Assembly: GCA_026874595.1 (NCBI GenBank)
Contig: CM049313.1
Location: 16,613,508 to 16,677,507 of the forward strand
Reading direction: 5' to 3'
Length of the DNA stretch: 64,000 bases
From: Sipunculus nudus
Taxonomy: Eukaryota > Annelida > Sipuncula > Golfingiida > Sipunculidae
This document shows positions 13,395-26,100 of the stretch, piece after piece. How positions within the stretch are numbered: the stretch's first letter is position 1; each line of letters begins with the position of its first letter. Under the pieces are notes generated by a model. It was not told the origin of the DNA. It did not search any database and worked only from the letters and a program-made list of their open reading frames with translations. The translations under genes were made by a program, and so were the position numbers.

Positions 13395-14757
13395 TTAAGT
13401 GCAATCAAAATATGTAACATCTATGTTTTAGAGATAACAGAAAAAAACAACCTAAACAAAACCAACCCCTAACTGACATATGTATTGCATTTTATATGCT
13501 CTTAAGTTCAGTGCAAGTTATCATTGATTTAAGTGTACCTAGTTTAAATGTTAAACATAGTGCCCAGGTCATGGTTTGGACAAAGTCAGGATTTCCTCTC
13601 TAGTAAGTTCAACAGATTATGGTCTAACCATATATATACCACAATAACCAATATATTTGTATTCTCAGAGCCAAGTCTTGGAAGATCTGAATCTAAAAAA
13701 ATAAATAGAATTTGGGCAGAGTTTAGGAGAGGTTGATTGCATCACTCAGTCTTCAGTGAGTTGGAGAAATAACAGTTCATGTGTCTATTAGGCCCAAGTC
13801 AGGAAGGTTCAGCCTTTGGCCTTACATTATTGAAACACTTAAACCAGTGGGTCCAATTGTGGCCTTGGCAGCAGAGGTGGCGGATAGGATGCAGAATGAA
13901 GACTCCCTGGTCAGTGACTGCGGCACTTTTGAGTGGTCTTGTGTTTTTACCAAAGTGTTAAAACTTTCCAGACCTGGTGGAAGCTTCCCTTGTAAAGATG
14001 AATGAATGATAGATTTTCCTCTCGACTGTGGTTAAAAGACTGTTGTGGATATCCAAATGTGTGACCTGTGTTTTTATAGTTCAGTGTTTTACCATTGGCA
14101 AATTTGTCATTTTTTCCAGTAGGTGGCAAGCACTGCTGCTTTGGTGTGTGGAATAATGAAGTGACAGGAATTTTTACTTTTTAGTGTTGATTGGTGAAAC
14201 TTAGGTAAAAATATTTTACTGTTCAAGGTCTTGTTAGAATTTGGTACTGAGGATGTGGGTTTAGACCTCTCATTACCCAGAGTAAGACCCCAGGCCAAGG
14301 TCTGTACAGCAGCAGTGCACTTTTAACCCAAGGTTGACTTGGTATAAGTTTGCAGTGGCAGGCTGCTGTAGAATGAATAACTGGGCTCCTCTAATGGCTG
14401 TTTGGGCTGTATGCTACCCAGGGAGCTGAGAAAAGTGGCAATAATGAACCAGATATTGCAACACCAATCAATCAGTGAAAACCTCCCCCATTGATAATGG
14501 GGAATCAACTGGTATCACCTTGGAAATTAGGTCAAGGTCATAAATAAGTATTATGTGCAAATCTGTCTCCGATGACAAATTATTCTGCCCAAAGGCCAGA
14601 TTTTGAAAATAGTCTACCACATACAGGGCACAAAGAAAAAAAAAGAAAAAAGAAATTATTATATTTGATGGTTTTGCACTGTGGGGTCCCAAGAAAGTCC
14701 AAAATGTTTACCCAAATTTATTAAGAAGTAAACTATTAACTGCTGTAACCCTCTGTA

Positions 14758-14773
14758 GGGGGGGGGGGGGGGG
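14758..14773. repeat. G16 homopolymer
   Basis: Sixteen consecutive G residues on the + strand; exact length is doubtful. Confidence 0.9.
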
Positions 14774-15521
14774 CTTAACAAGCTGAGAAAAAGACAAGTA
14801 AGAAAAAGTTGAATGAGACTGACATAGTCAGTTATTTCAGATTATAAATCAAATGCCTTCAACATTATTCAGAGTTATCTTTTATTTCTTGATTACTTAT
14901 TCTGTCCTTTCAATATATTTTGTGCATGCAGTGTTTTTTAACAGTAAATCATACACACAGTTCAGAGTGATGAGACCATCTTTATAGCTATCATATTCTC
15001 AGAAAATCCCTTCAGATTTCTCTGTGATGATGTCACTTCGTGTCATTATTCTTTCAGTAAAGATCAGAAGATAATTTAAGACTCCAGGATATCACCGGGG
15101 CTTATACCTTTAGATGTTTCTCTATGAAAAACCACCAGAATGTTTTATGACAAACCCTGAGGATGTTATATAACATACCATAATGATGTTTTATGGTATG
15201 CTATCATTATCTGAACACGAGATCTGCTGCACTCCTTAATCTGCTGCATTCTTCTGCCATACAAGACCCAAGATCAATACTGATTAGCCCTCAGGGGGAC
15301 CTTATTTACCTCAAATATGGCACATACCATACGTTCACTGACTGAGGGACCACATGATCCAGACTTTTATATGATATATACAAATCATACCAAACCACCT
15401 CCTACCCTGACAGAGTAGTTGCGACCAGATTTGTCTTACTTATAGGCTTAATAACTCAGCACTAACTGGAATATCCTCTACTGCGTGTCCTCCAGGGAAG
15501 GAGCTAGACTACATTTGCTTT

Positions 15522-15663
15522 AGCTTGTTTATTTCAGTTTGTTTATTTCAGCTTGTTTATTTCAATTTGTTTATTTCAGCTTGTTTATTTCATCTTCTGT
15601 ATTTCAGCTAATTTATTTCAGCTTCTTTATTTCAGCTAATTTATTTCAGCTTCTTTATTTTCA
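15522..15663 (+). repeat. ~14-bp tandem array of TTTATTTCAG-like units
   Basis: About ten imperfect copies of a 14-bp unit, each containing TTTATTTCAG or a one-base variant. On the + strand, the strand of SNX27 transcription, each unit looks like a pyrimidine tract plus AG, i.e. a 3' splice acceptor. It lies 1.3 kb upstream of the SNX27 exon at 16975. It is a low-complexity array; any splicing role is inference. Confidence 0.85.
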
Positions 15664-16974
15664 TATAATTCAAATTTTGTGCTATATATAAACAGTGAGA
15701 TTGTCTATATTAGGACTTTTCAGTTCCTCTTTCAATTTAACCTCTTTCCTTTATATTAAATCAGGCATCTTAATTGAAGTCCCAAGGACACTAGATTTGT
15801 ATACCCATTCTTTCTTTCTGATAAACTTATAACAGATTAAGGATAGAGAGAAACAAAAATGGTTTGTGTATAATTGTGTTGTTGATAATTCAGTAAAACC
15901 TGTTTTACATGTCACTTTTCCATCCATCAACTTCACCAGTTGGCTGGAAATGACATAGTCCTCATGATTTTACCACATTGTGCATGTTTGATATTATTCC
16001 CAACCAGTGAGAGTTATTTAATCATGCTATATATGTCTTTCTTCATAAACCCATGGGCATTTTCCTTTGTATTTACCTCTACCTATATATACCTGTATTT
16101 GTATTGTGAATAATAAGCAATATGAGTACATTTAATTGCCTGCATTAATCATTTATACCACAGGAGTTAACATAATTTCATTAACATGATTTTATGTCCT
16201 TGGATATGGTATTTTTGGACTTGTAGCTTTAATATCAAAAATTTTAGCAGTCTCAAACTTCAAACATATATATCTAGGTCATACTAAATCACAGGGAATC
16301 TAGAACCTATCGTTGATTGTTAATGCTCTTCTTCAAACTTCAAACATACCTTGCTTTGACCTTAGGTACTTCTCCCATGCCTCTGGTGGGTGATCTTGGT
16401 GTATATAAACTGGAGATACCTTTGAAACATTACCCTTGATCTAACTTTATGCTTCTCAACATGTAGTGGTTGGCCTACTATTCCATCTCTCATAGAAAAA
16501 AGGGACATATGTTTGAATGGTTATAACAGCCTTGTTAGCAGGGACAGAAATATATCAGAGACTTATATTAGGGTTACTTATTTTAAGCTGCTATATATAA
16601 AAACCCTACCGCATCCTAAGTGGGGTCATTTAAAATATTCATACAATTCTTACTTTACTTTGAAAACTCCAAACATAATAACAAATTTAGCATTTATCAT
16701 ATTTGACTGTGCCAGCTAGCAATTTTTTAGTTGACATGGTGCCTGAGAAAAAGATGTGCCTCAAATGATTTTATGTACCTCTCCAATTTGGGCACCTCTC
16801 ATTTATGGACACTGATGATAGTCTTTTATAAAATAAAATCTTATATCCTGCACATCTTTAATATTAACACCTCTGAATTATAGGCAAAGACACAGACACC
16901 ACAGTCGGGAGGTTCAGCTGTATATGAATATTATTTTAGACTCCTACCAGACCATATCTTTTCTGTTGTTTCAG

Positions 16975-17167
16975 GTTTATAATATATACATGGCTGGCAG
17001 ACACTTGTGTTCAAGGAGATACAGAGAATTCTCAAATCTTCACAACCGTTTGAAACGAGAGTTTGTTGACTTCACATTCCCCAAGATGCCAGGAAAATGG
17101 CCCTTCCACCTCTCAGAGCAGCAGCTAGACTCAAGGCGGCGAGGACTTGAACAATATTTAGAAAAAG
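16975..17167 (+). CDS. SNX27: SNX27 exon, PX domain core
   Basis: The acceptor is tttcag before 16975 and the donor is GTACGT after 17167; the exon starts in phase 0 and ends after one base of a codon. It encodes 64 residues from VYNIYMAG to QYLEK, including the RRYREF phosphoinositide-binding motif and the PGKWPF loop of PX domains. The preceding residues of the PX domain are on an exon outside the window. Confidence 0.95.
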
Positions 17168-20100
17168 GTACGTGATTAGTTTACGGTAAATATTTGCCTC
17201 AGAAGGCATTTAAATTAAGCTGATAGGACCTACTGGGATCATAATTACAGTCAAATGGAAAACTGCACTGTGGTCATCCTCTCTTTTGCAACAGTATCAT
17301 TGTACAGAGCTGATAATCTTAACATGTGTCTAAAAATGAGGAAGTAAAAAAAAAAAATTTGCAAAGGTGACCGCTATATATTCAGTACCTGATGTTTAAG
17401 CTGTAAATCACATAACCCATTGGAGACTTCTTGAATGCGGAATTTAACACATGCTGGGAAATATATACCAATAAGATGAGTTATTATAGGATATTTCTAT
17501 CTGAATGATGAGTGTTTTTAGAAAGAAAACCAACATATTTAAGTACTGGTCTTGTTTATTCTAGAAGACACAAAACTCTTTAGCGATGAGGTGTTACAAG
17601 AAAATGGTCTGAATATTTATGCCCCCATCAAGGTTTTAGTGCAGATTTTGACCTAGTATGCACTGACATTTTATGTCTCAGTAAACTCACCCTTTTTTAT
17701 GTCTCAGTAAGCTCGCCCTTTTTAGGTAGCTGCAGCATTTGAAGGCTGAGAGGAAATGCATGAATGTCAGTAGCAAGATAGCATACTGGGTAATTATATA
17801 TCAAACCAATCATTTTGTGTCTCAGGTAGAAACTTGTGCTTAATGAAACATACAAGCCTACATTGTTAATATATAACAAAATCAGCTTGATTTATATTTT
17901 TGACAGAATAAGCCATCGCTTCTCTGAACAAATAAAATGCCACTGAGCTCAAAGCTTTGTTTCAAGCTTTACAAAGTAAATCTTTTTTGCCTAGATACCA
18001 CAGATTTACAGTGGAATAAATGTCTGTCATTTATAATAATGCTTTTCAATTCCATTTTATTGATTTCTGTTCATTCATCTATTTTTGTTCATTCATCTAT
18101 TTTTGTGTATCTCTTTACTCTAATTGCCTTATCAGTTGATATTTTTCTCATTTCTTATTTTGGTGGTTGATAGCATTGGGTGGTAGTATAAAGAGATTGT
18201 CAAATTCAGGCAGTATTGATATTTTTCTTGGTTTTTTGGTTTGTGCTGTGAGGGTAATAGTATAGATAGATTTCTTGCTAAGTTGATATTTTCTTATTTT
18301 GTAGTTTGTGCTGTGAGGGTGATATTGTAGATAGATGTATTGCCAAGTTGATATTTTTTCTTGTTTTGTAGTTTGTGCTGTGAGGGTGATATTATAGATA
18401 GATGTCTTGCCAAGTTGATATTTTTTCTTGTTTTGTAGTTTGTGCTGTGAGGGTGATATTATAGATAGATTTCTTGCCAAGTTGATATTTTTTTTCTTGT
18501 TTTGTAGTTTGTGCTGTGAGGGTGATAGTATAGATAGATGTCTTGCCAAGTTGATATTTTTTTTTCTTGTTTTGTAGTTTGTGCTGTGAGGGTGATAGTA
18601 TAGATAGATGTCTTGCCAAGTTGATATTTTTTCTTGTTTTGTAGTTTGTGCTGTGAGGGTGATAGTATAGATAGATGTCTTGCCAAGTTGATATTTTTTT
18701 TCTTGTTTTGTAGTTTGTGCTGTGAGGGTGATAGTATAGATAGATGTCTTGCCAAGTTGATATTTTTTTTCTTGTTTTGTAGTTTGTGCTGTGAGGGTGA
18801 TAGTATAGATAGATGTCTTGCCAAGTTGATATTTTTTCTTGTTTTGTAGTTTGTGCTGTGAGGGTGATAGTATAGATAGATGTCTTGCCAAGTTGATATT
18901 TTTTCTTGTTTTGTAGTTTGTGCTGTGAGGGTGATAGTATAGATAGATGTCTTGCCAAGTTGATATTTTTTTTCTTGTTTTGTAGTTTGTGCTGTGAGGG
19001 TGATAGTATAGATAGATGTCTTGCCAAGTTGATATTTTTTCTTGTTTTGTAGTTTGTGCTGTGAGGGTGATATTATAGATAGATGTCTTGCCAAGTTGAT
19101 ATTTTTTCTTGTTTTGTAGTTTGTGCTGTGAGGGTGATAGTATAGATAGATGTCTTGCCAAGTTGATATTTTTTCCTGTTTTGTAGTTTGTGCTGTGAGG
19201 GTGATAGAATAGATAGATGTCTTGCCAAGTTGATATTTTTTCTTGTTTTGTAGTTTGTGCTGTGAGGGTGATAGTATCTATAGATAGATGTCTTGCCAAG
19301 TTGATATTTTTTCTTGTTTTGTAGTTTGTGCTGTGAGGGTGATATTATAGATAGATGTCTTGCCGAGTTGATATTTTTTCTTGTTTTGTAGTTTGTGCTG
19401 TGAGGGTGATAGTATAGATAGATGTCTTGCCGAGTTGATATTTTTTCTTGTTTTGTAGTTTGTGCTGTGAGGGTGATAGTATAGATAGATGTCTTGCCAA
19501 GTTGATATTTTTTCTTGTTTTGTAGTTTGTGCTGTGAGGGTGATAGCAGAAAGTGACATGATGCAAGAGTTCCTATCCACTACAGAGGAAGATACGGTTA
19601 GTGATCCAGTGTTACCGTAGATCCGCGTTTTGCCGCCGCACTTCGTCTAATGGCCGCACCCCATGTTCGTAAAATACCTGGAAGGCTCCTTCACTGGAGT
19701 AAAAATACCCAAAACCTTACTTAATGGCCGCACCACATTCTCATCACGTTCCATTGCCGGGTGATGTATGATAAAACATAACGTAAAAAGGTTTCCCTCA
19801 AAAGCTAGACTGCAGCTTGGAAGGCTGTGGTATGCTGATATGCGATCAGGCATTACAGTTTTGGGAAACTGAGCAAGTTGCAACTGTGTATGTTGCTTGG
19901 CTTTGTTAATTAAACAGCCTGATCTACCCAGTTAGAATAGATGAGAATTTGTTCGATTTATGACGACTCATCCAAGACGAATCCTAGTAGGGCCGCGAAA
20001 TTAATTTGACACATCACTGAATGCCGGAGAATCTTGCGCCTTTAACTTTGCTAATTAAACTTCAATGGGACATCAACAGATCAAAGCATTGTATAGGACG

Positions 20101-23100
20101 ACGGTACTTGTATTTAGACTTTATACATCGTCGGTCATTTAACAACAAAATCTCTAAATAAACGACACCCGCGTCGGTGATCATACCGCCTGAATCCCCG
20201 GCTCCTGCTGTTCATAATATATGCAAAATGGTGTCTGCACGGTCTACCGGCAAAACATGCCATATAAAATGATTACGAAACAAGCGGGCCTTGAGATACC
20301 TTGTGCCATTTCACTGACAAATTAAACTTCAGTGGGACATCAAAGCATTAAATATGCCAACGGTACTCTTTGTGATGACAAACTTTAATTTGGACTCTAT
20401 ATAACGCCGGTTAACTAACAACCTTGACAAAACCTTTGAATAAACGAATCCCGCGTCGATATTCACACACAGCCTGTACGCGTACTCCCAGGGTCCTGCT
20501 GATCATAATATATGCACACTGGTGCCCAAACCGTCTGCTGGCAAAACGTGCTATATTGAATGATCACGGAACTAGCTGGTGAGGTTATGACCTTTGAGCG
20601 CCATCTATTGAAAATGTGATGAACGAAGAAGTAGCTGAACGTGAACGCAGGTTTAATTGCCGAAGACCGTATGGTCTTTGGTTATCTTTTGTTTTACAGT
20701 TTATTTTAAAAGAAAGGATATGTTCCAGAAATATCTTTAAAAAATGTGTTACCGGTATTGCAGCCATGCTCAAATTTAGGTACAAACGTTAGAGTGCATA
20801 ATTTGGTGAGTGAATATCGATCATTTATCAGTCATGGCTCGAAAATGGCCGTGGTTTATGACTAACTCAAAGAAGTTGGTTAATATACATAAGCCTGTTT
20901 AAAATAAAATTTTACATTTTATGAAATTAACAATGAATAAAATTAATACACAAATATGCAGTATCATTAAAAATATGTTCTTAGTATTCACTTCAACCTT
21001 CCTCTGCCTAATATCGCCCCTTGCGCGTCGTCGAGTCTCTTGCACATGTTTGGTTTTAGCCAAACCTGCGTATTATAGCCGCATCCCTTGTCGAGTAAAA
21101 TTAGTCAGGATTTTCGGTTCTAAGTCTTATTTTATGGCCGCGGCGGCAAAACGCGGATCTACGGTACACGTGGACACTAAACAAGCCTTATGTAGAACAT
21201 AATCCTCAGCTTTATGGCCACGCTGGTCAGCACAAGTTGGGGGTAGCCTGGACAGGCTTCTGATGGCCGGCACCAAGCTTACATTTGCAACCCACAGACT
21301 TGCACAAGATATCTTAAAGATCATATAAAACTTTTGTTATTTATTAAATTTTTACTCCAAACTGCATTCAGTTTGTGCCAATGTGTATATTAACAAAATG
21401 AATCAATTGAGAGCCAAAATAATCATTAAAAAATAGTAATAACACATAGATCAAGGCAGCCCCTTGAACCGCCTGCCATGACCACTTATAGTACCTCCGC
21501 TTGCTTTGCCAACATTTGTTAAATTTAGCGGGCACTAAAATTTGTCTAGCTACATCATCAGGTTACTGAAAAATAACTATCCAAAGTACAGCTGACATGA
21601 TATATTGATATATTAATTAATACATATTGACTAATATGTTGTTGAATGCTCAGACAAGATTCTATTCCTTATAATATGTGCAATGTACACAAGCTGTAAT
21701 GAGACCTAATTTATAATTTTGATTAAAAAAATGTTTTTATCTAAGGGTAAATAAAACGCAGCCAAAACATTTTTGTTGGTTTAATATGAACAATATTAAT
21801 AAATGTAATAACAAAGTGAATAATACTTAATAATTATGCTAATAATAATAATGTTAATAATAGATAAAATAATAATAACAATAATAAAAATATTAATAAT
21901 AATAATCACAATAATTTTAATAACAAATATAATTGTAATGATAATAGAATTAATAATAAAAATGAGAAAATTATTGTATCTAATACAAAAAGGCCTCTTT
22001 CATGTCACACATGATCTTATGGGAACAGTATATTGGCCAGTGGATGTGAAGTATTTGAATGATGGAAGTAAGTGTTGGTGGTCATTTCAAATGATAAACT
22101 GTAATGTTGTAGACATGAACTCTCAGGTAAACATGACAGCTGTGGTACATTTGTATTACAAGTTATCTGTATGTTAAAGGTGTTTTGCTTGAGTTACCTG
22201 GTAAACAGTTTATTCTGTAAAATTATTATATAAAAAGTTAATTAAAAATGCAATATACTGGGTCTTTTAAAAGCTGGCCTTCTCCCAGTGAAATAACCTA
22301 TTAATGATAGATTGAATTACAGAATCTGCTGAGGTAAAAGCTAGTGTCTCTCCATGTCCATCAGAATATATCATATATACGTCTTAAATTTCATCTTAAA
22401 ACCATCCCTCTTCCTGAAAAATAGGATATTTATTTTAGAATAATCCTTAAAATCTGTATTTAATCAATATGCTGGAATTTTTATTCGAGAACAGCCAGCC
22501 TTTTTACCTGATTTATTTTATTCTAAATTTAATCTGCCCAGGATATATTGATCATGTCAGTGAGTTTGCCATCGTTAAGCTGCCGGGTTCCCACAGCAAA
22601 TTTGGTTAGACTGAAAAACAAGTGCAGGAGGAACATTTAATAGGAAACTATATATGTTAGTCATATTATATTGACTTGAGATAATTAATATAGTGGTTTC
22701 TATGCTGGTGGTAGTTCATTGTTAGTTTTTGCCTTGTGGTAATCACTCTGGGTGGTGGAAATTTGATGATTATTTTACTGTATCCATCATCTGCTGAAAG
22801 ATTGGACAATTTAATCTTAATGAATGTGATTTTGTTTCATCAAAGTAGGGTTTTCATGATAATAACAAAATTAATGTGCTGATAATGTAACATGAGCTGT
22901 TATACAGATGTGAGGAAAACATGGCCATTTGTGTTTTACCTATAATAAAGCTATAAATATCAGGGCATTGGGGTAAGTACCTTTGATGCTCACAATCTCC
23001 TGGACTCTCAGTTCTGGTGGTCCTAGCGTCCAAATGAACATCCAAATATCTAGCCCTAGATCTTGCAATTTCGCAAACTACCTGAAACAAACCAAACTGT

Positions 23101-26100
23101 GCTCCTTACATTTCAGTATGAAGAACTTATTATATTATTATATTGACACAATATCAAATCATATAATAATGCAATAATAATGTAAAATACAAAAAAATGA
23201 TTGATTTTTACATAACTTTTCAAAATATGGCATAGCTCCTCTCCCTTTGGGACTCTCTAAAATCACACTTGATTGTCCATGATTTTTGACCTTAGTGTTC
23301 CAGACTCTTTATAGCCTTGAATTATATACTTTTATTAAAAAAAATGAGAAATTTTAACTATTTCTAACTGTAAAAAAATTACTTTAAAAATCAATACAGA
23401 TAAATATAAATTTGACTGTCAAAGAATGAATATTAGGATTTTTGATCATTAAGTCTTAGAACTCCTGATGGATAACAAATCAAGTGATAAAAACTGCCTC
23501 TCAGTAAGTTCAGAAGAGCCTTTCAATTTTAATACAAAGTATTCCCTGAAATACACTTCAGTATTTTTATATGGGATCCAGTATTATAAAAGGAAACTTT
23601 AAATAGGAGCCAGAATTATGGCAGACAATATGTGTTGAATTAGTCAGTTTAAGTGACAGACTGAAAGAGATTCAGATTAGAAAAAGAATGCTTTCTGTCT
23701 GGCATTTTGTAATTGATAGTGAAAGAGTTGAAAGAAATACATGACAGCTACAGAATCTGGGCAGACTATTCAAGGGAAGACTTGTAGTAAATATAATAAA
23801 TGAAAATAATAATGAGATTACGGGCAGAAATCTAGGGAGATCTAAAAACCCCTGGAGGTGTATTTAGATGCCTTTGATATTTACTGTATTTTCTGTATTA
23901 GTCCATCTCCTTTAATTGTTCAGACACCCTTTGTTTACCATATTTATACAGACAAACAATAGTAGTGAAGTAGAACTGAGGGTGCTGCTACCAGACAGAA
24001 ATATCCTCACAGTCACAATAAGAAGAAATAGCACCACTGATGATGTGTTCCAGGTGAGTCTGTTCTGTCCATGCTGCATTACAAGCACAAGGCAGACTTA
24101 TTAGTTTTGTATCCTACGTGTGTATAAACTTTTCGGGTTTGTGAAATGTTAAGATGGTTCCCATAAGTTAACATTTTTAATCGTTTTGTGACATGGCTAG
24201 CTGTCATGTTTTAAATCAGATGTGTGTGTGTACTGTAGGAGTTAATGGCTATAAAATGTTTAGTGGGAGCCAGGGTATTTTTTCATTTTAAACATTTAAA
24301 TGTTATGCAAGGATATATTTGTGACCTGTTCCATCTCAGAAGTGTACCTAGGATGCTCGAGATTGTCCAGTTCACAGGTTTAAGTCATTAAATTATGTAG
24401 GAGGGTACCTTAAATGATAAATGTGTCAGTGACTGTAATCCAAAACCCTGGATCAAACATGAAATATTTCTTTTCAAAGAAGTTCATATCTGTTTCTTGA
24501 TTCATATTAAAATGGGTATTTTTGCCATACATTTCTTATATGTTTATATTTTAATTGCAAAGTGCTTTGATCTAATTATTTTATGTTAAAACACTATATA
24601 GATTTTGCAAAAAAATAAAATCAGAAGATATATAAAAGTTATCCATGGTTAGCACAGGAACAATGCCCTGTAAGGCAGCAAGGTCACTTTGACTTATTAT
24701 ACATGTGCCATTAAGTGCCATTATGGTGATAATCCCTCTCATATTAATCATTACAAAAGCAGTGGTATAATCATATTGGTGTTTTCAGTTAGGTGCATAT
24801 TAATTTCTGTTTTTGCCTTCCTTTGAACCAAGCTCCAAACAAGCGTAAAATGTGATCCATTGCACAAATGGCTACACAAGTATATTAACCTGATCACACA
24901 CCATGCTTTATTTACAAATTTAATAATATTGGTTTTCATGAAAAGCCTATTGGTTTTAATGAAAATCTTTATTTATTTTTATTGGCTTTGAACCACATAC
25001 ATCCTGATGAGATGAGGTAATAATCAGTTGTACATTTCAAACTTACATGAATACTTTGATTCCTACATATGTATTCATGGTCTCTCTCTCTTTATACAGA
25101 GCTATTCATTAATTTATCTACATAAATACTCATATACCTAAAACAGTTGTTATCATTACATGCCTCTCCGGGCTTAAGTTTGTACATCTGACCAGCTGTA
25201 TTCTTTTTATAACTGGAAGTTTCATCACATGTATATTGAATATGTATGTTTGTTTTAGGTGTCTTTGTAAAGACACATAACTGAATCACTTTAGAAAATA
25301 TGTAATCCTTATCCTCACGTTTTGAATATTGTAGGCTGTGGTTCAAAAAATGAACATGAAATCTGACATCGCACAGTATTTTGCCTTATTTGAAATAGAA
25401 GAGTTTAATTTTGGTAAGTACAAGAGCCACAGGTGAAGACTTTTAAGCCTTGTTTATTGGACTTTGGAGGGATTCTCCTGAGCCAAATCTGATTTTATTG
25501 TCTTACCTTACTGAACAGTGGCCCGAGTCTTAGTGCTATAAAAAAGTGTAAGTTTTAGTGACACTGTATATTTTTAAGTAGTGTGGGTTTTTGACAGAAA
25601 AAAAATTAATGTTTCATTTTGTTTTGCTTTTTTCATTAAATGAAATAATTGTTTGTATTTCTCCCTTAAAATTATACCCACATTGGTGATTGAAGGCTTT
25701 TTTTCACTTATATAATTTATTTAAGGGCACTTGTTGTAATTGCAAGACGCACGTGCCTCACTGCAATATTATATCAAGTATGAGTGACAGGTGTATTTTC
25801 CGCAGTTTTTATTTACCATTTTCTTGTCAGTGACTAACGTTACCGTAATATGAGAAATTGAGCATCAACCAGCGGAAGCTGCCAAAACGTGATACTTAGT
25901 ATCCCTGTAACATATTCACAAGTATCATATCAGTAATGTATATGTAATGAAGGTTTTTCCTTATTTGCCTGACAGTTTGTTACATTTTATCTGGAAAGAC
26001 AGTTTTTTTCAGAAATGATGTTTATTACTGATTATTTTATATAGGTTGCATATCATTTTATTTACTTGATATTTGCAGATAGAAAACACTGGGTTATTTT

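Larger units (their letters stand above)
1..16974 (+). other. Intronic or upstream flank of SNX27, no coding exon recognised
   Basis: The first SNX27 exon in the window starts at 16975 in the middle of the PX domain, so this stretch is most simply a long intron, with the PDZ and N-terminal exons further upstream. I looked in both strands for PDZ or N-terminal PX sequence and found none. Open frames here are short (at most 115 codons) and match nothing I recognise. Apart from the mobile elements and repeats listed separately, the stretches 1-908, 980-1248, 2368-4526, 5004-7811, 7993-12014, 13395-14757 and 15664-16974 are AT-rich unique-looking DNA in which I see no further feature. Confidence 0.6.

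Noticed and set aside
1-16974. PDZ-domain or N-terminal SNX27 exons
   Set aside because: Searched by eye for PDZ and early PX residues in + strand frames; none found, so placed outside the window.
18148-19299. 383-codon - strand open frame of repeated [15 protein letters not shown]-like text, and overlapping 211-codon frames
   Set aside because: It is the antisense of the ~68-bp minisatellite. The frame stays open only because the repeat lacks stops on that strand, and it shifts with the T-run length.
18240-19525. CRISPR-like regular array
   Set aside because: Units are contiguous tandem copies without unique spacers, in a eukaryotic intron.
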